From positions 1 through 64,000 of the forward strand of contig CAJTJY010000013.1 of the NCBI GenBank assembly GCA_910576975.1: a DNA stretch of 64,000 bases, read 5' to 3'. This stretch comes from an uncultured Lachnospiraceae bacterium. GTDB lineage: Bacteria; Bacillota; Clostridia; Lachnospirales; Lachnospiraceae. The position numbers and the translations under genes were made by a program. Positions 7,829 through 17,184 of the stretch are shown here, piece after piece. Under the pieces are notes generated by a model that was not told the DNA's origin, did not search any database, and saw only the letters and a list, made by a program, of their open reading frames with translations. Within the stretch, counting starts at the first letter, position 1. Every line of letters starts with the position of its first letter.

Positions 7829-9745
7829 ATGGAAAAAATAGAAGAAATGCTTCAGGCTGCTAAGGATGGAAGTGCAGAGGCGTTCGGCTGGCTTTATAAA
7901 GCAACTTATGACAGAAACTATTATATTGTACTGAAAATGGTAAAGCAGGAGCAGGACGCAATGGATATTTTGCAAGACACTTATGTGAAAGTGTTCCAGA
8001 ATCTGTCTTCGTTCCGCTACACAGGCAGCAAGAGCTTTGGATCATGGACGGCGAAGATTGCTTCCAACACGGCGCTGGATTTTCTCCGCAGAAGACAGCC
8101 GCTCTTATTTTCTGATTGGCAGGCGGATGAGGCAGAAGACGGGATGGAACTGGAATTTATCGATGCGTCAGTTGAGAACCAGCCGGCGCTGGCATTAGAT
8201 CAGAAGGAAACGTCACGGATTTTGCAGGAGTTGCTGCAATGCCTGTCTGAGGAGCAGAGAATTTGCGTGATATTCCGCTATATCAGGCAGATGAAGATCT
8301 CGGAGATTGCCCAGGAATGCAGATGTTCCGAAAATACGGTCAAGAGCCGTTTGAATTATGCGAAAAAGCGGCTGTTTGGCGAGCGGGAAGCTTTGGAACG
8401 AAAGGGAATTTGCCTATACAATATGGCGCCGTTCACACTGCTTGTCTATCTGTTGCAGGAAGACATCCAAGCGGTTGCAGCGCCCTTGGAAGCAATAGGG
8501 GCGCTTGATGTGATTTTAAATAAGGCGTTTGGCGGGCAGGAGCTCTTTTCAGTTTTGCAACATGGAGCCGGAAAAGTCCCTGCGGGAGTAAAAACAGCGG
8601 CGGGACATGGCGTTGGAAAGATTGCGGCTGTGGTTACGGCGTCACTGGTTACAGCGGGGACGGGAGGCTTTCTAATGCATTCTCTAGCAGAGAAAGAAAC
8701 ATTGCAGCCGTATTCTGTGGTGGCAGAAGATGCGGATAGTGAGAAAGAAGCAGCTCAAACGCAGGAAGCTTCCCCAAAAGCGCCAGAATCCAAAGTGCAG
8801 CAAGAACCAGGACAGGAAAAAGAGCCGCAGAAAAAGTCGGAAGGAGAGATGTATTATGAATATGTAAATCAGGTTTTGGTTCCCAAATACGGATTGGCTG
8901 ATTTGCGCCAGGAAGGGACGATGACGATGGATTTTAACAATCCAGATTCACGCATGTCAAAGGAGAATGATTGGTTTGAACCAAAAGGCATCGTGTCGGC
9001 GTACATAGACGACCTGGATATGGATGGGCAGAAGGAATTGTTTGTGATTTACTGGGAAAAAAATGCGTCCGAGTGGGAGCATGGGGCGTCTTATGGACTG
9101 ACAGGAGCAGTCTATGGGATAGAAGGAGAGAGGGTGGCGTTTAAAGATCAAATGAGGCTTTCTGACAGCAGGCATGACTGGGAAAGGCGCCGTGAGTCCA
9201 CAGGGAATTTCTGTGTTGTCATGATGGAATCAAGAGGAAGCAAATACCTGGTGGTCTATAAGAACCATCTGGTAGGGGGAGTATTTTCCGATGGTTCCGT
9301 GGATCAGGCAATGTGGATGGCAGAGTATAAGGATGGAAACATAACAACATTGCAGGAGGCGCGTGTCTCTGAAATTACGAATAATTCCGGGGATGTCCCA
9401 TATATCGGCATCAGCTATGAAGGAGGAGAGGAAAAAGAAGAATTGCTGTATGCCGGATGGGCGCAGCCGGATCAGGGTCCATATCCAACCCTTGCAGAAG
9501 CCTTTTGTGCATTTTTCAAGAGAAAGGGATTGGATGTCAGCGAGATCGTGGAACATCTTGAGGATATGGGAAATCAAGCCATGGGGGAACTGACGCATAC
9601 CGAGAATGCGGCGACAATCTGTACGCTGAACAGTTTCGTGACAGATGTCAGCAATGATGCAGCAAAGAGCACGGCACGTCTTTTGTTCGAGGGAACAGAC
9701 TGGACGAATTTGGCAGAACATGTCACGGAGGTTTTTAGGCAATAA
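7829..9745 (+). CDS. ECF sigma factor fused to a transmembrane segment and extracytoplasmic domain
   Basis: 638 residues, about three times a normal ECF sigma factor. Sigma-70 region 2 occupies residues about 10-90 (QDAMDILQDTYVKVFQNLSSF, then FGSWTAKIASNTALDFLRRR) and region 4 about 125-185 (LSEEQRICVIFRY, HTH ISEIAQECRCSENTVKSRL). A hydrophobic helix lies at 264-284, then a Glu/Gln/Lys/Pro-rich linker to about 338. The outside domain contains IDDLDMDGQKELFVIYW (residues 393-409), which looks like a VCBS/FG-GAP Asp-rich calcium loop. The design suggests a membrane-tethered sigma factor that senses something outside the cell. No anti-sigma gene is adjacent. Neighbours are secreted surface proteins, which are plausible regulon members. 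Confidence 0.85.
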   Translation: MEKIEEMLQAAKDGSAEAFGWLYKATYDRNYYIVLKMVKQEQDAMDILQDTYVKVFQNLSSFRYTGSKSFGSWTAKIASNTALDFLRRRQPLLFSDWQADEAEDGMELEFIDASVENQPALALDQKETSRILQELLQCLSEEQRICVIFRYIRQMKISEIAQECRCSENTVKSRLNYAKKRLFGEREALERKGICLYNMAPFTLLVYLLQEDIQAVAAPLEAIGALDVILNKAFGGQELFSVLQHGAGKVPAGVKTAAGHGVGKIAAVVTASLVTAGTGGFLMHSLAEKETLQPYSVVAEDADSEKEAAQTQEASPKAPESKVQQEPGQEKEPQKKSEGEMYYEYVNQVLVPKYGLADLRQEGTMTMDFNNPDSRMSKENDWFEPKGIVSAYIDDLDMDGQKELFVIYWEKNASEWEHGASYGLTGAVYGIEGERVAFKDQMRLSDSRHDWERRRESTGNFCVVMMESRGSKYLVVYKNHLVGGVFSDGSVDQAMWMAEYKDGNITTLQEARVSEITNNSGDVPYIGISYEGGEEKEELLYAGWAQPDQGPYPTLAEAFCAFFKRKGLDVSEIVEHLEDMGNQAMGELTHTENAATICTLNSFVTDVSNDAAKSTARLLFEGTDWTNLAEHVTEVFRQ

Positions 9746-9821
9746 AGCTTGTCTTGGTGAAGCGGCTCTTGGAGCAGGCGTTACCAATATCAGTGAAAAC
9801 GCATTCAAAAATGAAAAGGAG
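9746..9821 (+). pseudogene. Relic of a BspA leucine-rich repeat
   Basis: The gap between the sigma-fusion gene and the next signal peptide reads, in one frame, CLGEAALGAGVTNISENAFKN. This closely resembles the LRR unit KLGKATLGKGVTEIGGSAFKNC in the protein at 13394. It sits upstream of the ribosome site of the gene at 9831, so it is probably not translated as part of it. It looks like what remains of an LRR gene after deletion. Confidence 0.4.
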
Positions 9822-9830
9822 GAACACAAA

Positions 9831-11723
9831 ATGAAAAAAAATATTAGTAAATTAGTTCCGTTTCTGGCAACGGTTCTGGCAATTGCCTTGACGTATTTCC
9901 TGCCAGTGCAGGGGACTTTGGCACATGCAGAGGAGGCAGATGCAGGCGGCACAAGGGAAGAGGCAAAAGTGATTGAGTTGGGTAAGACATATTCGGAAAC
10001 AATAGCCGATGGCGATGATCAAGACTTCTTTCAATTTGTAACTACGGAGCGTGGATATTTTCAAGTAACGCTTGCACACAATGATGCGGACGAAACATCC
10101 CTTGGCGATGGCTGGAATATCAATGTGCTCAATAAAGATGGGGAAGTGCTTCTGTCAAGTTCCGACATTCAGGAAAGCTGGACAAGCGTTGCCATGCCTT
10201 ATAAAAAAGGAACAACTTTTTACATTCAGGTCTCGTCTGATAATGGGTGGTGGGGAGCAGTAGGCTGCATCTATGACCTGACCGTCAGTCAGACGGTGAC
10301 AGAAGATTGGGAAGTGGAGTCAAATGACACGGAAGTTACAGCAACTGAGATTGCGGTAGATTCTACTTATCATGGCATGCTTTTAAACGGGATAGACACG
10401 GATTATTTTCAGTTTACGACGACGACGCATGGATGCTTTCAGATTCAGTTTGCACAGAATGCAGCAGACGATTTAGGCGTTGGCGATGGCTGGAATGTCT
10501 CTGTGCTCAATGACAAGGGGGAGACAATTATTTCTGGAAAAGGAATTGTAAAGAACTGGACAAGCGTTACGCTCCCCTATGCAGAAGCTGGCAGGAAATT
10601 TTATGTTCAGGTTTCGTCCAATAATGGGAATTGGGGGGCAGTGCATTGTACATATGATCTGACCGTCAATCAGACGCCGGCGTCAGATTGGGAAAACGAA
10701 CCAAATGAGACGCTTTCTGAGGCGAATCTGATTGCGACAAACAAGACGTTCCATGGCATGCTTATAAACGGACAAGATACAGATTGTTTCCAGTTTACAA
10801 CGTCTGTCGGCGGATATTTTCAGGTTCAGTTTGCGCACAATGCGGCAGACAATTCAGGCGTCGGCGATGGCTGGAATGTCTCTGTGCTCAATGACAAGGG
10901 GGAGACAATTATTTCTGAAGAACGAATTAAAAAGAACTGGACAAGCGTTACGCTCCCCTATGCAGAAGCTGGCAGGAAATTTTATGTTCAAGTTTCGCCC
11001 AATAATGGGAATTGGGGGGCGGTATATTGTACATATGACTTGACTGTCAGCCAGACGAAGACATCCATATGGGAATCAGAGCCCAATGATACAAGAAAAG
11101 AAGCGACTGCCATCAAAGCAGGAAAGACATATCATGGCATTACTGGAACAAGCAATGACGAGGATTTTTACAAATTGAGCGTGCCTGCATCTGGGAAATT
11201 AAAATTCAGGCTCAGTTCTCATAATGCAAATCCATTAGACAGCGTTGGTTATGGATGGGATCTTGTGGTATATGACAAGAAATCCAATTGGATCGCCGAG
11301 AAAAGAGGAATAAAGACGGAGGATTCTGTGACTCTTGAGGTGAAAAAGGGGACTTATTATGTAAAGATTACGAGAAGTTATTCCTGGGCGGCGCCGGTAG
11401 GATGCAGATACACCTTGTTAGCAGACTATGTAAAAGCGCCTTCTGCGCCCAAGATTTCCGCTGTAAAAGCGGAGAAAAAATCAGCGCTCATAAAATGGAA
11501 AAAAGTATCTGGGGCAGATGGTTATTATGTATACCGCAGCACATCCCCAAAGAGCGGATTCCAAAAAGTGCAGACTCTGAAAAAAGCTTCCGCCCTTTCC
11601 TGGAAGAACAAGAAGCTGAAATCCGGCAGGAAGTATTATTATAAAGTTGCCTCATATAAGAAAGTCAAGGGGATGATCGCTGTATCTTCTTATTCAGCGG
11701 TAAAACCCGTGAAAGTGAAATAG
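9831..11723 (+). CDS. Secreted protein with four PPC-like repeats and a FnIII domain
   Basis: 630 residues. The start at 9831 has AAAGGAGG upstream and opens a signal peptide (MKKNISKLVPFLATVLAIAL, cleavage near AHAEE). Four repeats of about 120 residues follow, each with the W..E.NDT...A motif, a [DE]DFYQF-like strand and a C-terminal GxVxCxYDLTVxQT segment: bacterial pre-peptidase C-terminal type beta sandwiches. Repeats 2 and 3 are nearly identical. The last about 95 residues are a fibronectin III domain (WKKVSGADGYYVYRS). No catalytic domain or anchor is visible, so a secreted matrix- or glycan-binding role is likely. It lies downstream of the sigma fusion in the same direction, possibly co-transcribed. 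Confidence 0.8.
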   Translation: MKKNISKLVPFLATVLAIALTYFLPVQGTLAHAEEADAGGTREEAKVIELGKTYSETIADGDDQDFFQFVTTERGYFQVTLAHNDADETSLGDGWNINVLNKDGEVLLSSSDIQESWTSVAMPYKKGTTFYIQVSSDNGWWGAVGCIYDLTVSQTVTEDWEVESNDTEVTATEIAVDSTYHGMLLNGIDTDYFQFTTTTHGCFQIQFAQNAADDLGVGDGWNVSVLNDKGETIISGKGIVKNWTSVTLPYAEAGRKFYVQVSSNNGNWGAVHCTYDLTVNQTPASDWENEPNETLSEANLIATNKTFHGMLINGQDTDCFQFTTSVGGYFQVQFAHNAADNSGVGDGWNVSVLNDKGETIISEERIKKNWTSVTLPYAEAGRKFYVQVSPNNGNWGAVYCTYDLTVSQTKTSIWESEPNDTRKEATAIKAGKTYHGITGTSNDEDFYKLSVPASGKLKFRLSSHNANPLDSVGYGWDLVVYDKKSNWIAEKRGIKTEDSVTLEVKKGTYYVKITRSYSWAAPVGCRYTLLADYVKAPSAPKISAVKAEKKSALIKWKKVSGADGYYVYRSTSPKSGFQKVQTLKKASALSWKNKKLKSGRKYYYKVASYKKVKGMIAVSSYSAVKPVKVK

Positions 11724-11810
11724 AATATATTTTTGACAAAAAACTTCTCGCAAAGTCAGGAGCAAAGAGGACTCGAGAGATTATAAAAGAATTAAGGAGG
11801 ACAAAAGAAG

Positions 11811-12233
11811 TTGAAGATTTTAGGAATTATTGTGAAAGTTATTTTATCAATCATGTTAGGCATGTATATGTTATCTGATAGCGGCGTGATTTATTCCCTT
11901 GTCTGGGGAGGAATTATCTATGGAATGTTGTCATTTTGGGCATGGTATCTAAAAAAGAGAGGTTTCTCTTTTCGCATCTGGGTTGGGGAAAAAGGACTGC
12001 TTATGACATTGCTTTCAGTGGCGCTTGCCTTGTTTGCCCCATTGATTGTGCTTTCTCTTTTTGCAACAGCATTAAATTCCATCCTGCCAGGAATTGGGAT
12101 GAACATTGCAGGAATCGTTATAATTATTATATGCATGATATTTATTTTAAAAGACGCAGAAACAATCATTCAGATATTTAACCCCTCGTTTAAAATTTTT
12201 AAATCAGAGGATAAATCGGATTTTGAGGAGTAA
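11811..12233 (+). CDS. Small integral membrane protein of unknown function
   Basis: 140 residues from a TTG start at 11811 with AAGGAGG at 11794-11800. Three to four hydrophobic segments (around residues 1-20, 25-45, 60-85 and 88-110) and a short charged C terminus ending KSEDKSDFEE. It is five bases upstream of the LRR gene at 12239, so the two are almost certainly co-transcribed. No family recognised; it might assist export or anchoring of its LRR neighbour. Confidence 0.7.
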   Translation: MKILGIIVKVILSIMLGMYMLSDSGVIYSLVWGGIIYGMLSFWAWYLKKRGFSFRIWVGEKGLLMTLLSVALALFAPLIVLSLFATALNSILPGIGMNIAGIVIIIICMIFILKDAETIIQIFNPSFKIFKSEDKSDFEE

Positions 12234-12238
12234 GGAAG

Positions 12239-13306
12239 ATGAAGAAGAAAATTTATCAAAAATGTAGCATGAAACAGAAATGGATCAAATTAGCAGTGAT
12301 AACATTCGTGCTTGCTTTGTCATTTGTAAATATGAGCAGTATGCAAGCGAAAGCAGCCAATAATGATTTTACCATTAAAAATGGCGTTTTGGTTTCATAC
12401 AATGGGAACGGCAAAGATGTTAAAATTCCCAATGGAGTAAAAGAAATTGGGAAGAAGGCTTTTTTCTGCAATAACAAAATAGAAAAGGTGACAATTCCAA
12501 AAGGAGTTACAAAAATTGGAGATAGCGCCTTTACCAATTGTTCAAAGCTACATACTGTCACCGTGCCAAAAGGATTGAAAAAGATTGAGGACAGCGCTTT
12601 TTGGAATTGTACAAAATTGAAGAATATAACGATTCCAAAAGGGATAAAGGAAATTGGCAAAGGAACTTTTGCTTTTTGCGGATTTAAGAAAATCACTTTG
12701 CCAGAAGGGATAAAAAAGATTGGAGATATGGTTTTCTATGGTAGCAAATTGGAAAGTATAACAATTCCCAAGAGCATAAAGAAAATACCTGAAGGTGCAT
12801 TCAGAGCAGGGAAGCTAAAAAAAATAGTAATAAAAGAAGGATGTACGAAAATTGAACACTGGGCGTTTTATTACTGTCAAAGCCTTACAAGCGTTACCCT
12901 CCCCAGCACCCTGAAAATAATAGAAGATGCTGCATTTTATGGCGCCGGAATCAAACAGATCACGATTCCTAAAAATGTCGAAATCATCATGGAGGATGCA
13001 TTTGGACAATCCCCTCTGGAGAAAATAACGATCCCTAAAAAGACAAAAAGCGCTGATTATGCATTACAGTACTGCTTTGAATTAAAAGAGGTAACAATTC
13101 TCAATCCCGACTTAAAAATGACATATCTTTTTGGAAAGCCTGGGCAAAAAATAATTTTTAATAATACATTTGTAGAGTACAGAAAATTATACAATCCTTC
13201 TGTAATAAAAGGATATAAGGGCTCAACAGCAGAGAAGTTTGTCAAATATATTAATAATCATAAAAATTATTTTAATCATGAGACAACATTTAAAAAGATA
13301 TCATAG
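12239..13306 (+). CDS. Secreted BspA-like leucine-rich repeat protein
   Basis: 355 residues. Signal peptide MKQKWIKLAVITFVLALSFVNM with cleavage near QAKA, then about nine BspA-type LRRs (ITIPKGIKEIG..AF..C) rich in Lys and Ile; it ends in a short non-repeat tail (KGSTAEKFVKYINNHKNYF). There is no anchor and no Ig-like domain, unlike the LRR protein at 5260. The composition (many AAA Lys codons) is more AT-rich than neighbours, suggesting a separate origin. It lies five bases after the small membrane protein gene with its own GAGGAG and AAGGAAG ribosome signals. Confidence 0.85.
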   Translation: MKKKIYQKCSMKQKWIKLAVITFVLALSFVNMSSMQAKAANNDFTIKNGVLVSYNGNGKDVKIPNGVKEIGKKAFFCNNKIEKVTIPKGVTKIGDSAFTNCSKLHTVTVPKGLKKIEDSAFWNCTKLKNITIPKGIKEIGKGTFAFCGFKKITLPEGIKKIGDMVFYGSKLESITIPKSIKKIPEGAFRAGKLKKIVIKEGCTKIEHWAFYYCQSLTSVTLPSTLKIIEDAAFYGAGIKQITIPKNVEIIMEDAFGQSPLEKITIPKKTKSADYALQYCFELKEVTILNPDLKMTYLFGKPGQKIIFNNTFVEYRKLYNPSVIKGYKGSTAEKFVKYINNHKNYFNHETTFKKIS

Positions 13307-13393
13307 GTTCTGTTGTTTTAGTATTTTATGGCAATGGGAGCAAAAAAGAAGAAAGAACCATCCATATTAGAGCATAAAGGAGGAAGCGAGAGA

Positions 13394-16348
13394 ATGAGGA
13401 AACGAATCATGGCAGTTCTGCTTGCCGTATGCGTGATGGCGGGCGCTGCGCCCTGTGTGGAAGCAGATGTGCAGGCAGAGGAAATGGATACATATGTTGG
13501 GCTGGATGCGGAGTACCATACCCAGGATGAAATCAAAGAGTATTACAAAAATCATCCAATTAAAAATATGGAGGCAGAATTTGTCACAGAGCCTTCGGTG
13601 ACAGCTCCCTATGCTTTGGGGGAACTGACAGAGGAGGCAAAGCAGGACGCCTTGAATGCGCTGAATTTTTATCGGTATATTGCAGGGGTTCCTCTTGTTT
13701 CGATTACCGAGGAAGCACAGAATTATGCACAGGCGGCAGCTCTGGTATCTGCAATCAATAGGAACTTACAACATCATCCAGACCGTCCCGAAGGGATGGA
13801 GGACGCAATGTTCAGTCAGGCATTTCACGGCGCTGCTTACTCGAATCTGACAAGCATAGACAATATATTGAGCCATTCGATGCTCGGCTGTATGCTGGAA
13901 GTAAACGGGAGCCCTACATTTGGTCATAGACGCAAGCTTCTGGATTATTATAATACAGAAGCCGGATTCGGCATGGTAAAGTCTTTTTCTGCAATTTTTG
14001 TGGATGCGAATCTTACAGAAGATAAAGCGATCTCTTATCCCGGGCAAAACCAGCCTTTGGAATTTTTTGCGCCAGCGTATGCATGGACGGTAATCATTCC
14101 TGAGAGGGTAGATGAGTCAGCGGTAAATATCAGCGTCTCAAATGTGAAGACAGGAGAGGAATGGAATTTTAACAAAAGCGCCAAAAACCTCCGTCTGGCT
14201 GCTAGTACCAAAGGTACATGTGCAATATTTGCTCCGTCTACCGATTATCGGGAAGGAGATCAGTACAAGGTTGAGATTACAGGAATTACAAAACCCATTT
14301 CTTATGAGGTAAATATGTTTTGGGCGGGTGATCCCGTGCCGCTGGAATCAATCGCTTTTTCTACAGAGACCATTTCTTTCACTGAGGGGGGAACGTCTAC
14401 TGGGCTAAGAGTAAAATATACGCCAGAAAATGCGTCGAATCAAGTTGTGACATGGACTTCCTCAAATCCAGATGTTGCAGAACCGCTGCGGACAGGCACG
14501 GGTATGTGCGACGTAATTGCAAAAAAGCCGGGGACAACGGTTTTTACGGCGACTTCTGATGAAGGCGGGCATACGGCAGAGATTACGGTTGAGGTAATAC
14601 CAAAGCCGGCAAGCGTAGTGTTGAATGAGACGGAGCTGACAATCGGCGTCGGGCAGTCTTTCATACTAACGGGGACGACATTGCCGGAGGAATCGAACGA
14701 CAGGTTATCTTTTTATACTGGCGAGAATGATTATGATGGAAATATTATTTCTATTTCTGCTGGATCTTACGGAAATGGGAAGAAGATAACAGGAAAGGCA
14801 TTGGGCGAGACTTCCATTACAGCCTATGCGTCATATAACAAAGATGCCACGGCCGTTTGCAAGATTCGCGTGGTGGAACCTGTCGACATAACAGATCTAT
14901 ATTTTAAGGAAACAGAAATTGAGCTTATGGTAGGCGATGTGTTTCCACTGAACTTAGTGGCAGAACCAGAGAATACCACATGCCGGGGGTTTGATTGGGT
15001 ATTAAGTCCGAGCGCTATTGCCGGACTAAAGGATGGAGTAGTAACTGCGGAAAAGAGAGGGGAAGCAAAGATTAAGGTTAAGGCTTTGGATGGCAGTGGC
15101 AAAGAAGCGCAGTGTACCGTAAAAGTATATGAGAAATATGAAAAGGCAGATGCGCCCGAGCTAGACTATGCCCTTACCCATGCAATAGCATTGAAAAAAG
15201 TCTGGGGATACGAATATTCCATGGACTTAGAAAACTGGCAGAATTTACCAGAATTTACAAATCTTGAGCCAGGCCATGCATATACCTTTTATGCCCGCAA
15301 GCAAGACTCGGATAGATATTACTTCAAAGCGGGTGATCCAAGCGAAGGCGTAGTCTTTTGGACAAAGGAGGAAGAGGCCTGCCTGCACACGGACACAGAG
15401 ATCAGGAATGTGATCCAAGCGTCTTGCCTCGAAGGCGGGTATAGCGGAGATACTTACTGTAAAAACTGCGGAGCCAAGCTGTCTGAGGGAGAAGATACAA
15501 AGGCGGAAGGTCATTTGTATGTCGGCGAGGTAACCAAGGAACCGACAGTTACAGAGGAAGGGGTCAAGACTTATACTTGTGCCAAATGTCAGGATTCTTA
15601 TACAGAGTCTATAAAAAAGCTGCCGTCTTCTGATGTTACTGCAGAAAATATAAGCGGGGCGGTGGTTACGCTTTCTAAGGGCATATGTAATTACACTGGC
15701 AAGGCACAAGAGCCAAGAGTAAAAATGGTAAAATTAGGACAGCAGATCTTAGATCCGGACATAGATTATACCGTGATCTATCAGAATAACGTGAATATTG
15801 GAACAGCGTCCGTCATCATAACAGGAAAAGGGCATTATACCGGAAGCGTAACAAAGAACTTTTCAATTACTGCAAAAAAGGGCAGCCGTTTTGCCGCAGG
15901 CGCCTATAAGTATCAGATTACGGGTGCTTCGGAGGCGGCGTTTGCGGGTTTGAGCAGCGCTAAGACTGCCAAGGTCGCCATTCCTAAGACGGTAAAAATC
16001 GGAGGCAGGATATTTAAAGTGACGTCTGTTGCCAAGAACGCTTTAAAGAAAACCAAAATAATCAGCGTGTCGATCGGAGACAATGTAAAGGTCATTGGCG
16101 TATCTGCATTTGAAGGCTGTGCGAAGCTTGGCAAGGCAACGCTTGGGAAAGGCGTTACAGAGATCGGAGGATCAGCATTTAAAAACTGTGACAAGCTGAG
16201 AACCATAACCATAAAATCCACGAAATTGAGAAAAGTCGGCAAGAATGCTCTCAAAGGGGTAAAGCCCGCGGCAAAGATCAAGGTTCCGGCAAGCAAACTG
16301 CCTGCATATAAAAAACTGTTCAAAAACAAAGGGAAAGTGAAATTTTAA
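13394..16348 (+). CDS. Large secreted CAP-domain protein with Big2, MBG and LRR modules
   Basis: 984 residues. The start at 13394 follows AAAGGAGGAAGCG and begins a signal peptide (MRKRIMAVLLAVCVMAGAAP). In order: a CAP/SCP-like domain (residues about 70-300; ALNALNFYRYIAGVPLV, then GHRRKLLDYYNTEAGFGM), three Big2-like Ig domains (about 300-590), a linker with paired CxxC motifs (YCKNCGAKL and YTCAKCQDSYTE), an MBG-like domain (YTGKAQEPRV), and BspA LRRs to the end. CAP proteins are secreted and in bacteria are linked to wall or host interaction; no LPxTG is seen. The last LRR unit matches the relic at 9746. Confidence 0.85.
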   Translation: MRKRIMAVLLAVCVMAGAAPCVEADVQAEEMDTYVGLDAEYHTQDEIKEYYKNHPIKNMEAEFVTEPSVTAPYALGELTEEAKQDALNALNFYRYIAGVPLVSITEEAQNYAQAAALVSAINRNLQHHPDRPEGMEDAMFSQAFHGAAYSNLTSIDNILSHSMLGCMLEVNGSPTFGHRRKLLDYYNTEAGFGMVKSFSAIFVDANLTEDKAISYPGQNQPLEFFAPAYAWTVIIPERVDESAVNISVSNVKTGEEWNFNKSAKNLRLAASTKGTCAIFAPSTDYREGDQYKVEITGITKPISYEVNMFWAGDPVPLESIAFSTETISFTEGGTSTGLRVKYTPENASNQVVTWTSSNPDVAEPLRTGTGMCDVIAKKPGTTVFTATSDEGGHTAEITVEVIPKPASVVLNETELTIGVGQSFILTGTTLPEESNDRLSFYTGENDYDGNIISISAGSYGNGKKITGKALGETSITAYASYNKDATAVCKIRVVEPVDITDLYFKETEIELMVGDVFPLNLVAEPENTTCRGFDWVLSPSAIAGLKDGVVTAEKRGEAKIKVKALDGSGKEAQCTVKVYEKYEKADAPELDYALTHAIALKKVWGYEYSMDLENWQNLPEFTNLEPGHAYTFYARKQDSDRYYFKAGDPSEGVVFWTKEEEACLHTDTEIRNVIQASCLEGGYSGDTYCKNCGAKLSEGEDTKAEGHLYVGEVTKEPTVTEEGVKTYTCAKCQDSYTESIKKLPSSDVTAENISGAVVTLSKGICNYTGKAQEPRVKMVKLGQQILDPDIDYTVIYQNNVNIGTASVIITGKGHYTGSVTKNFSITAKKGSRFAAGAYKYQITGASEAAFAGLSSAKTAKVAIPKTVKIGGRIFKVTSVAKNALKKTKIISVSIGDNVKVIGVSAFEGCAKLGKATLGKGVTEIGGSAFKNCDKLRTITIKSTKLRKVGKNALKGVKPAAKIKVPASKLPAYKKLFKNKGKVKF

Positions 16349-16392
16349 TTACGAATTGCAAAATAGGGAAACTCAAAGTTTCATGAGACATC

Positions 16393-16442
16393 TTGACAAA
16401 CATACCAACAGTATGGTATGGTAAATACATACTATTGGTATG
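16393..16442 (+). promoter_or_regulatory. tetR promoter with overlapping operator
   Basis: TTGACA at 16393-16398 and TATGGT at 16417-16422 (18-base spacer). The inverted repeat CATACCA-N6-TGGTATG (16401-16420) lies inside the promoter, and TTGGTATG recurs at 16435-16442. Autorepression by the TetR encoded 19 bases downstream is the natural reading. A related CATACCAAC site precedes the MFS gene. Confidence 0.65.
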
Positions 16443-16460
16443 TTGAGGAGGTGAGGAAGC

Positions 16461-17117
16461 ATGGCGCGAAACAAGCATCCAGAAGAAACGGTTCAGTTAA
16501 TTTTGGACGTTGCTTTTCGCTTATTTATAGAAAAGGGATATGAGCATACGTCCATTCAGGACATTATCGATCATTTAGGCGGTCTTAGCAAAGGCGCCAT
16601 CTATCATCATTTTAAGTCAAAGGAAGATATTTTAGTTGCTGTTACAGACATGATGACATCTGAATCGAATCAGATGCTTGCAGTTATTCGTGACCGTTCT
16701 GACCTTAGCGGCAAAGAGAAGTTGAAGACCATTTTTAGAGAATCAATCATCCGACCGGTTCAGAACGATATTTTTACGGTAGCTCCAGATTTTCACAATA
16801 ACCCAAAGCTTCTATTCAGCCTTTTGCATGATACCATAGAAAACGTGGCGCCAAACTATATTTTGCCGATCATAGAGCAGGGTATCTCAGACGGTTCGAT
16901 ACAAACGGATTATCCAGAGCAATTGGCGGAGCTGATTTTACTTGCGGCAAATGTCTGGATGAATCCTATGATATTTGATAGTTCCGAGGAAGATTCCTAC
17001 GGTAAGTTCATGGTGTTCAGACAGATGCTGCAAGGCTTTGGACTGGATATTGTAGATAGCGAAATATTAGAGCGACTGCAGGAGCTGACATCCATTTATC
17101 AGAAAAACAAGCGATAG
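16461..17117 (+). CDS. TetR/AcrR family transcriptional regulator
   Basis: 218 residues. N-terminal HTH, residues about 10-55 (ILDVAFRLFIEKGYEHTSIQDIID, then SKGAIYHHFKSKEDIL), is a textbook TetR DNA-binding domain; the remaining helical C-terminal domain is ligand-binding and not specific enough to name. A GAGGAGGTGAGG ribosome site precedes ATG. It is followed by the MFS efflux gene at 17352 in the same direction, and both have CATACCAAC sites, so it probably represses itself and the pump. Confidence 0.9.
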   Translation: MARNKHPEETVQLILDVAFRLFIEKGYEHTSIQDIIDHLGGLSKGAIYHHFKSKEDILVAVTDMMTSESNQMLAVIRDRSDLSGKEKLKTIFRESIIRPVQNDIFTVAPDFHNNPKLLFSLLHDTIENVAPNYILPIIEQGISDGSIQTDYPEQLAELILLAANVWMNPMIFDSSEEDSYGKFMVFRQMLQGFGLDIVDSEILERLQELTSIYQKNKR

Positions 17118-17184
17118 AAAGCGCAATTTGCGAGATGCTAATGCGATCAGTCAAATTCTGCCCTGTAACAGGGGCAGATATATT

